Source: Pelobates cultripes (lineage: Eukaryota > Chordata > Amphibia > Anura > Pelobatidae). From it: a stretch of DNA of 64,000 nucleotides. Location: the NCBI GenBank assembly GCA_933207985.1, contig OW240917.1, forward strand, positions 99,236,299 through 99,300,298, written 5' to 3'. Below, in pieces: positions 24,001-30,000 of this stretch. The notes under the pieces were generated by a model that ran no database searches, was not told the origin of the DNA, and saw only the letters and a list, made by a program, of their open reading frames with translations. A program made the position numbers and the translations under genes. The first letter of the stretch is position 1. Each line of letters starts with the position of its first letter.

Positions 24001-27000
24001 CACACTGGACTGCTGGTAAGAAATCCACTCCAGCTTTCCCAGGGAGGCTGGGTGGATTTAAAATAAATGTAAAAAATATTAGTTTGTGAGTGTTAGTGGA
24101 AATGTCTGTGTGTGTGTCTGTGAGTGTTTATTTTGAAGTGAATGTGTGTGTGTGTGTGTGTGTGTCTGTAAGTGTGTAATTGTGTGTGTCTGTAAGTGAA
24201 TTGTGTGTGTCTGTAAGTGAATGTGTGTGTGTCTGTGAGTGAATGTGTGTGTTGGTCAGTGAGTGTATATGTGTCAGTCAGTGAGTGTGTATGTGTCAGT
24301 CAGTGAGTGTGTATGTGTCGTCAGTGAGTGTGTATGTGTCGTCAGTGAGTGTGTAGTCAGTGAGTGTGTAGGTCAGTGAGTGTGTATGTGGTCAGTGAGT
24401 GTGTGTCGGTCAGTGAGTGTGTGTCAGTCAGTGTGTATGTGTCGGTCAGTGGAGTCGTGCATCTTTCAGTGAGTGCTTGCGTCTGTCAGTGAGAGTGTGC
24501 ATCTGTCAGTGAGAGTGTGCATCTGTCAGTGTGTGTCCAAGTAATAGTGTATGTGTGTATGTCATTGTTTGTCAGTGTATATGAGAGTGTGTGTCTGTCA
24601 GTGAGTGTGCGTCTGTCAGTGAGTGAGCGTCTGTCAGTCAAAGTGCGGCCTTGACAGGAAGGGGTGGGGGAAATTTAAACTCGGTTACAGGCATGTACAC
24701 ACACACTCAGTTAAAGGCAGTCACACATACAGGCACAGGCACAAACAATGGCACAGCTACAGCGACACACACAGACAGACAGTCACATAGGCAGTCACAC
24801 ACACAGACAGACACACAGTAACACACACATAGACAGTTATACACACACAGGCAGGCAGTCACACAGATAGAAAGTCACACACACAGGCAGGCAGTCACAC
24901 ACAGACAGATAGTTACAGACAGACACACACAGGCAGGCAGGCAGTCACATACAGGCAGTCACACAGGCAGTCACACACACAGGCAGTCACACACACAGAC
25001 AGACAGTCACACACACAGACAGTCACACAGACAGACAGTCTCACACACACAGGCAGTCACACAGACAGACAGTCACACAGACAGACAGTCACACACACAG
25101 GCAGTCACATACATGGGCAGTCACACAGACAGACAGTCACACACACAGACAGTCACACACAGGCAGGCAGTCACACACAGAGACAGTCACACACACACAC
25201 ACACACACACAGAGACAGACAGTCACACACACACACACAGGACAGGCAGTCACACAGACAGTCACACACACACAGGCAGGCAGTCACACAGACAGTCACA
25301 CACAAACAGGCACAACAGTCACACAAACAGGCAAACAGTCACACACACACACTTACCTCTTTCCAGTGGATGCAGTTGGCTGATGGGGAAGCATCTTTCC
25401 CTCTTCCTGTACAGCAGGGGCTTCGGGAGGTATTAGCCCCGTCTCCGCCTCTCGATAAGCCCCGCCTCCGCCGCTCGGTAAACCCCGCCCCCTCTGCCGC
25501 GATTTTTTTTTTTTTTAAATAGACCCGGGTGGAGAATAATTAATCCTCCAGCCAGGTACCTCTTTTAGCTCCCCTGCACTCCGGCCATGAGTGAGCTGTG
25601 TCGGACACAGGGCGCCCCCTGTTCCATGGCGCCCTGTGCGGTCGCACAGCTCGCACACCCCTAAGGCCGGCCCTGGATATGGTCCTCTGGCTGTAGATGT
25701 GCAGTCCGAGCTAACAGGGTCTGAACAGCTACAGCAAACTGGTCCATACGATGGTCCAGTTCCTCAAACCGATTATCAGGAACCGGGCCATGAGGATTAG
25801 CACCTGCAGGGTCCATGGCCCTAGTGTAATGTCACGACAGTGACCCCTTCACACAGATGGTAACCCAGAAATGGACGTATACCGGACCTTAGGGTGGCCG
25901 GACTTAACGTCAGAGAATAGTCAAAAAAAGTCAAGGATCAAGGGAGTACGGAAATCGGGATAAACGAGAAAGCCAAGCCAAAAGTCGGGGAGCCAGATAG
26001 GAGAATCGTCAGTACGGAAGCCAAGGGTCAAAATACCAGAAAAACAAATAACTAAGTATAAGAGCACCAGAAGAACAATCAAGAACCACACTAGGGCACT
26101 GAGGGGTGGACAGGGATGCCCTTTTATACTGATGTGTGTGTCACTTTAAAGCCACGCCCCCAAAAGGTCCGGGAGCGTGACCGCGTTTGAATTTTCGCGG
26201 CAAAACTATCATGACGTCGGCGCGCATGCGCCGCGTCATAAAACTGATTTCGCAGCGAGCGGGTAGCGTCTGACAGGCTGCGCCGCCTCCCGGAAGCAGC
26301 CGGGGGAACCGCCGTGCTGCGCGGGATCGGCGGACACAGGTAAGGTATCGTCACAGTTGTTTACTAACATCTAAACTTCGAGTGACTTCCAATACCTGCA
26401 AGGGAGTCATGCTCTCCTCTCCCAGCCCAACATGTGGACTGTGAGATGGTTAATTATAGGGATTTGTGTTGCTTGGATCACACTGAATGAGAAAAGATAT
26501 ACTCTTTGATCTCATCTACCATAAAATTAAAGTAGTACAGGCCTGAAGAAAATTGAGTGGTGGCCCCCAAAGACCGTCTTTTAAAGGAACAATATAGAGT
26601 TAGGAATACAAAAGTGTATTCCTAACACTAAAGTGCCCTAGTCACAGTTTAGGTGACCGGGTCCTCATTGCTTGTGGTCTGTGATTGAGGGTTAGGCGTT
26701 AGCATAGAGTCCTCATGTTGTTGAGGGAGTCCCAATGCTGCCAGCAGTGCTGGGCCTTCGTTTGGATCGGTGGCCTTGTCCCTCCTTCATCACCCAAAGT
26801 GCCCCAGGTGTTGCCCATCTGTAAGCGATTTCTGCTGTTTGTAGTGGTTTGTTAAGCAATTGCATATTTTTGCACCACAGTAGTGTAGCCCTGCTTAAGT
26901 CCTGAAAAAATGAGAGTTGGCACATTTCAAACTCAAAGGATGTTTTTTTCTTTAACGCAGCCAGCAGTCCCAGTTTGTCCGTCATCGTTTGGCACCGCAA

Positions 27001-30000
27001 TATGAGATCCTGTGGAGCTGCGTTAGGGGCTTGTGGGGATTTAGAGATCCTGTAGACTCTATTGAATGAGAAGGTTTTTTCCCTGTCTCGTTGGCAGCAC
27101 TGCCGCTGCTAGATTTCTGATAAAGTGGGGTAGTTCTTCTAGCGTTATTGACTCCCCGGCCTCTCTTATCTTGATGTTCTTGCGTCTGCCCCTGTCATCA
27201 TACTATATGCTTTTTAACAAGTGATTTCATTTAGGTATTTTCAATCCTGTATACTGCTTTACATTTACAAATGCATCTTATATGATTATTTTAATAATCC
27301 CTTTACATTAACAAAATAACTGGTGCAGCTCATACACCTTTAAGGTCCAGGATTTTACATATACCTCATAATTTTACTTCATAATCCCTTAAACTATATG
27401 ATTCTTCTTACGTTCCAGACATTTGCTTGAGAATTCAAATAAAAAAAAATGTAATTCTCGATAAATCTATACTATTGTGATTTTTTTGTACTACGTTCTA
27501 ATGATTTTTAAAATTATTTTACAGGCAACCACCCTTGTAGATGAGAAGGTATCCAAAGTTCAAGTTGAGAAGAAAGAGACTAAATATGCAGTTGGGGTTG
27601 GCTCATCTAGATTTCAAATGCAGTACATGGGTCCATACTTATTAAGAGATGAAAGGACTGATCCCGACCCAAGGGTGCAACATTTTATACCAGATACATG
27701 GCAGGTAATGGTTGCAAATAAATGTAAATAAAAAAACACTAACTACTTGTTTTAATGTAGAATTCTTACTATGGCCTAGTTTAATTCTATTGGCAAACAT
27801 ATGTCAATAAGTATCAACTGTTTCTTAATCTAATTTGATCCCAGCTGAGATTCAAGCAGCTGAACCTGGTAAATGGGTCATATGTTGAAAATAAAACCAC
27901 ATACAAATGTGCATCAGAAGCACATTAGTTGACCGTTCTAATGATTAACTGTGTAAGTAATTTTAAAAAAAGCCTGTGAGGATCAATATGATACCAATAT
28001 TAGTACAAGGTTGGTTTAACATCTCCTATAGGCTGCCACCTATTATACTGCAGGTGGGGGCATGTTTACTAAACAGCTCAGTTGCTAATAAAATACAGGA
28101 ATACCTAGGACAAGTCCCTCCCCATGCCCTTTTCTATGGGTAATTGGTTGGGGCTGACAAATAATGTGAGGTGGACAACACATTTGGGCTTTAATTGAAA
28201 TGAATTGAGGGTCCTAATGCCCCGCTTAGTGCCCACACATGGGCGGTGGGTGGGTGCTACTAATAAAATATTGAAGGGATAGACATAACCCAAAATGTTG
28301 GCCAGGTGTCCAACTCAGTGTGGCTAAGCATGTCAAATTCGTGGGCCATGGGCAGCAGGCCACATGCGGCACACAAGGACCATCTTTGTGGCCCGGCGAG
28401 CCGCGAGTACATGCTGGTGTTATAGCAGAGTAGGCACCTGCTCTCCCCACATTGCAGATGCCTGCTCTGCTAAAACTTACCTGGCCGGGGAGGAGGAACA
28501 GCGAGGGAGCTCAGTTTCCTGCTCCTCACTGCTCACTCGCGTGGGCCGTCATAGTGAAGCCAGGTGCCGGAATATAACGTCATATTCCGGCACCCGGCAT
28601 CACTAAATCGCGCACTGGAGGGAGCAGTGAGGGGCAGATAGAAGGACCCCAGGGAGATGCCCCATATCAGCTTCAAAAGGTAGGGAGCAAAAAAGAAATG
28701 TGTGTGTGTGTCTGTCTGTCTGTCAGTGAGTATGTGTGTGTATTTGTGTGTCTGTCTGTCAGTAAGTGTGTCTGTCAGTGTGTGTGTGTCTGTGTCTGTC
28801 AGTATGTGTGTGTGTGTCTGACAGTGTGTGTGTCTGTCTGTGAGTATTTGTGTGTCTGTCAGTGAGTATGTGTGTGTGTCTGTCAGTATGTGTGTGTCTG
28901 TCTGTGAGTATGTGTCTGTCTATGTGTGTGTCTGAGTATGTGTGTGTCTGTATGTGTGTCTGTCAGTGAGTATGTGTGTGTCTGTCTGTGAGTATGTGTG
29001 TATCTGTCTGTGAGTATATGTCTGTCTGTCAGTGAGTATGTGTGTGTGTGTCTGGGTGTGTGTCTGTCAATGTGTGTGTGTGTGTCTGTCAGTGAACGTG
29101 TGTGTGTCTGTCAGTGAGTATGTGTGTGTGTCTGTCAGTGAGTCTATGTGTGTCTGTCAGTGAGTATGTGTGTGCAGAGTGCAAGAGTGCACTGACAGAC
29201 AAATCTTACTTCTCTTGAAACTTGAAAGAGATTTAAAACCTATAAACTTGAAGCCATGACCATTTCAGTGGTTATGATGGTAGGAGTATGTGTATGCAGT
29301 GTTTCAACTTGAAATGCACTGCCAACACATATAACATTGGCAGCCCAAAATGTTTTTTTTTTAAATCCTCCCTTCCCTTTCCTCCCTTCACGACCCCCTC
29401 TCTATGAGAATCCTGTGCCAGGACTGAAAGCGCACATCCCCAATGACCTAGGAGGGGGCGCGGAAGATCAGTGCTGGGAGCTATGCCCAGCACTGGATTC
29501 CAGGCGAGTAAAAACTTTTTTGTAGCAGGTTTTACTACAAGTTGAGAGGTATGACATTCTCCATAGTGGCCAATAGAGCATATTACATTGGAAAAGGGTT
29601 ACAGTACCCTTTAACTACTTTTACATGCCAAAGTCAGCCACTTATCAAGGATTATGTGCCCAATAATTGGAATTGAATCACTGATCCTAATTTTTCAATG
29701 TAAATGCTAGCTTTTGGCTCTCAATGGTGGCAATTTAAAGGACCACACCACACCCTAAAAGTACTTCATCTTGCTGAAGTGCTTTATTGTTGTTGAGTAG
29801 ACTTGTTTAATACCAGTTTATAAAAGTGCTGATTTCTATGAGAAGTGGAGTGCTCTTTTGATTAATCCAAACCGTTAAATGGCTTATTGGAAGCTGAATG
29901 TGATCTTTTCTAATTAAAATGTCTGTCAACTTAAAAGAGTTAATGTAAACATTTGCCCTGTTTTTAGATTAAGCAAGTGGGCACATTAAAGACTCTGAAA

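Larger units (their letters stand above)
23565..25675. mobile_element. Non-autonomous hAT element nested in gag
   Basis: The 2111-bp unit has perfect 16-bp terminal inverted repeats (CAGGGCCGGCCTTAGG) and an 8-bp target duplication GATATGGT (23557-23564 and 25676-25683), the hallmarks of hAT transposons. It encodes no transposase that I can see. Its core (about 23860-24050) with the palindrome-like pair GACGTCA...CCGGCTCCCGGCATCAC recurs in related copies near 28500 and 44850. Two long minisatellites fill the middle. Confidence 0.95.
19002..26355 (-). mobile_element. Ty3/gypsy chromovirus, nearly full length, inactivated
   Basis: Two LTRs (19002-19529 and 25830-26355), a polypurine tract, gag with a CCHC knuckle, protease, reverse transcriptase, RNase H, integrase and a C-terminal chromodomain lie in the gypsy order on the - strand. 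The chromodomain places it among chromoviruses; the Tf1/sushi lineage fits best because of the self-priming signs described under findings. Without the nested hAT (23565-25675) the element is about 5.2 kb. It carries several lesions: stops at 23068-23070, 21095-21097 and 20108-20110, a frameshift near 19975, and the hAT in gag. The LTRs differ by about a dozen substitutions and one 2-bp indel, so insertion is fairly recent. It sits in the intron 17495-27524 of ddx60 in antisense orientation. Confidence 0.93.

Noticed and set aside
24060..25350. CRISPR-like array
   Set aside because: Units are short, directly abutting and degenerate with no spacers; this is a eukaryotic minisatellite.
25113..25436. 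Open frame of SHT/TH repeats
   Set aside because: It is the translation of a CA minisatellite inside a hAT element and has no non-repeat domain.
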